From Candidatus Bathyarchaeota archaeon (GTDB lineage Archaea > Thermoproteota > Bathyarchaeia > Hecatellales > Hecatellaceae), in NCBI GenBank assembly GCA_030669485.1, contig DAOVDL010000003.1:1-13972 (forward strand): 13,972 bases of DNA. The letters run 5' to 3'. Below the pieces are notes generated by a model. It was not told the DNA's origin. It did no database searches and saw only the letters and a list, made by a program, of their open reading frames with translations. Below, one piece after another: positions 12,554 to 13,972 of the stretch. How positions within the stretch are numbered: position 1 is the first letter of the stretch; each line of letters begins with the position of its first letter. The translations under genes and the position numbers were made by a program.

Positions 12554-13972
12554 GCCTGCGGAAACTGAGCACTATCGAAGCTACAACCCCCACAATAATT
12601 AGGAGGGTGATAACTGAAGCTACAACCGCTCCGTAGGGAGGCACAATTGCGTCAGCAAACATCGCAGCCATACCCCAGAGGAGAACTGCTCCCCGCTTGA
12701 AAACCTCTAGAACCGGAGGGTGATCAACCCTCACCACCGCCGCCCCCGAAGAGGCCACATATGTTTCATCGTGTGCGGCGTATTCCACCTGCGCTGAGGG
12801 CAGTGTATACACGCCGATGTTGTCTAACGCTAAAGTGTAGGAGTGGTTTACCCGCTCACCACCCCGCAAAACATTCCACCTCTCAGAGTATGAATCCTCC
12901 GTCAGATTCACAGCTGAAGCATAGACTCCCTGAGTGGAGGAGTCATCCAACACCACATCGTAGACGGGGTCTGTGTCATTGTTCCAAACCTCGACTGTAA
13001 CTCTCACCGCCCCTCCCTCCGCTACATGGGTTACATTCATTGACTTCGTCACCAACAACCTAGCTGGGAAGGTTTGGTTGAAGGAGGCAGCGACCTCCAA
13101 AATTGTCTCACCTGGAGTCAGAGCCTTAACAACTGTTCCCTCCCCAAGGACATTCCAGCCTTCCCCCAGCCCCTCCAGCGAGGGGACATTTAGGAGGAGG
13201 AGAGAGATATCGGCTGACGGAGAGGCAGTGATGGGCTCAGGGTTTCTCAGAAACTCTGCAAGGTCGAAGGTGTGCTCTTGGGGGGAGGAGTGGTAGGCAT
13301 GCTTCCAGAAGGAGACTTGGAGGAGGAAGGGCGTCAGCTTATTCTCCTCAAAGAGTTGGCCAGCCAACGCCTCTGCGGGGAGGTTAGGCTGCTCTGAAAC
13401 CCCGCTAAAGAGTTCAAGTGCCTCCCCACCGTTAACTAGACCTAAAGCAATAGCTGTACCATTGGCACTCCAAGATGTCGCGTCAGGGGTGAAGACTCCA
13501 CTCCTGTAAACATCGTAAACGTAGGAGGCTAAGCCCTCCTCCCCCTCCAACATGTCCATAAGCACCTTCTCAGCCTCAACATAGCTCTCACCTGCTAGGA
13601 ATAAGCTGATGGTGATGTTCACATCCTCCCCTACCTCCTGCTCAACTGAGATGCCGCTGCTGAACTGCATCCCCAACTGATCTGAGAGTGTTGAAGCAAC
13701 TATGCGAGCTGAGCTCTCATTTCCAACTCCTCCCTTGTAGATGGTTACGAGAAAGGTGGAGGGCAAAGCGGGGTAGAGCCCAGTGACCTGCTCTGCACTC
13801 AACATCGAAGCCTCTTCAGGCAGCTGAGGTAAACTCCCTGGCTGGAAATACTGGGTTGCGAGAAGGATGAGTATGCTTCCCTCTAACACCTCAGCTGGTA
13901 TTCCCTTCATAACCCCAGCAGCCGGCGCGGTGAAGCCGGAGGCAACGATGACTGAGCCATCTGGCTGAACTG
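12528..13972 (-). CDS. Large secreted, C-terminally membrane-anchored surface protein (5' partial)
   Basis: The frame stays open to the right edge (reading VQPDGSVIVASGFTAPAAGV before the ATG at 13910), so the start lies outside the window and that ATG is internal. Features from N to C: a long region of unknown fold containing TFLVTIYKGGVGNESSARIV; then a Ser/Thr/Asn-rich beta-sandwich region (about nt 12780-13090, NVTHVAEGGAVRVTVEVWNN and VYDVVLDDSS), which resembles CARDB/DUF11-type adhesion-like repeats; then a C-terminal hydrophobic helix (VVASVITLLIIVGVVASIVL) followed by RRPKPGGSKG, a stop-transfer with positive end. Several N-x-S/T sites (NESS, NITI, NVTH, NLTE, NHSY) fit archaeal S-layer-type N-glycosylation. 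Inference: an exported protein displayed outside with a short cytoplasmic tail. No enzyme motif seen. Confidence 0.8.
   Translation of the reverse strand, partial: VQPDGSVIVASGFTAPAAGVMKGIPAEVLEGSILILLATQYFQPGSLPQLPEEASMLSAEQVTGLYPALPSTFLVTIYKGGVGNESSARIVASTLSDQLGMQFSSGISVEQEVGEDVNITISLFLAGESYVEAEKVLMDMLEGEEGLASYVYDVYRSGVFTPDATSWSANGTAIALGLVNGGEALELFSGVSEQPNLPAEALAGQLFEENKLTPFLLQVSFWKHAYHSSPQEHTFDLAEFLRNPEPITASPSADISLLLLNVPSLEGLGEGWNVLGEGTVVKALTPGETILEVAASFNQTFPARLLVTKSMNVTHVAEGGAVRVTVEVWNNDTDPVYDVVLDDSSTQGVYASAVNLTEDSYSERWNVLRGGERVNHSYTLALDNIGVYTLPSAQVEYAAHDETYVASSGAAVVRVDHPPVLEVFKRGAVLLWGMAAMFADAIVPPYGAVVASVITLLIIVGVVASIVLSFRRPKPGGSKG

Overview
The window looks archaeal. A CFI-box C-terminal anchor follows a FecR domain, there is an archaeal-type ATPase of the MNS kind, archaeal tRNA-targeting tyrosine integrases, a CCA-encoding tRNA-Val, TATA-box promoters and several TTG starts. 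The integrase wording (LREWFC...GRL.VPDRYVDAFCGR...SVLARHYTDF) and the CFI-box protein suggest a Thermoproteota lineage such as Bathyarchaeia. That placement is inference, because no search could be run.

Left host flank (1-1727): the 3' part of a large FecR-domain, membrane-anchored surface protein whose start lies before the window, then two dyads. Integrated region (1728-6736): the 3' half of the minus-strand tRNA-Val(UAC) gene occurs three times in direct repeat. One copy is inside the intact tRNA (6661-6706), one is a perfect 46-bp copy (4400-4445), and one is a shorter 37-bp copy with one mismatch (1728-1764). These bound two tandem integrative elements of about 2.7 kb (A) and 2.3 kb (B).

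Each element begins at its distal att with a tyrosine integrase whose reading frame runs through the att sequence, and each ends with a pair of related 18-bp dyads shortly before the proximal att. Both integrases are broken, in different ways: A keeps scraps of the N-terminal domain and an intact C-terminal piece with the tyrosine; B keeps an intact N-terminal piece with the first arginine but is truncated before the tyrosine. A also carries an archaeal ATPase preceded by three 37-bp tandem repeats, a 115-aa unknown protein and a shard of a PAS/PAC domain. B carries a radical SAM gene.

Right flank (6737-13972): a PadR-family regulator with a doubled TATC-N-CTAG-N-GATA operator over its TATA box, overlapping a membrane family-2 glycosyltransferase. 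Next come three minus-strand genes: a small helical protein, a TSPPY-type DNA methyltransferase with no visible restriction partner, and an uncharacterised archaeal protein (perhaps DUF2117-like). A CPBP intramembrane protease then converges on, and overlaps by 26 bp, the end of a large membrane-anchored surface protein that runs off the right edge.

The clearest novelty is the tandem, decaying tRNA-Val element array: its att-encoded integrase N-termini, the matching paired dyads at both element ends, and the 37-bp repeat array in front of the ATPase.
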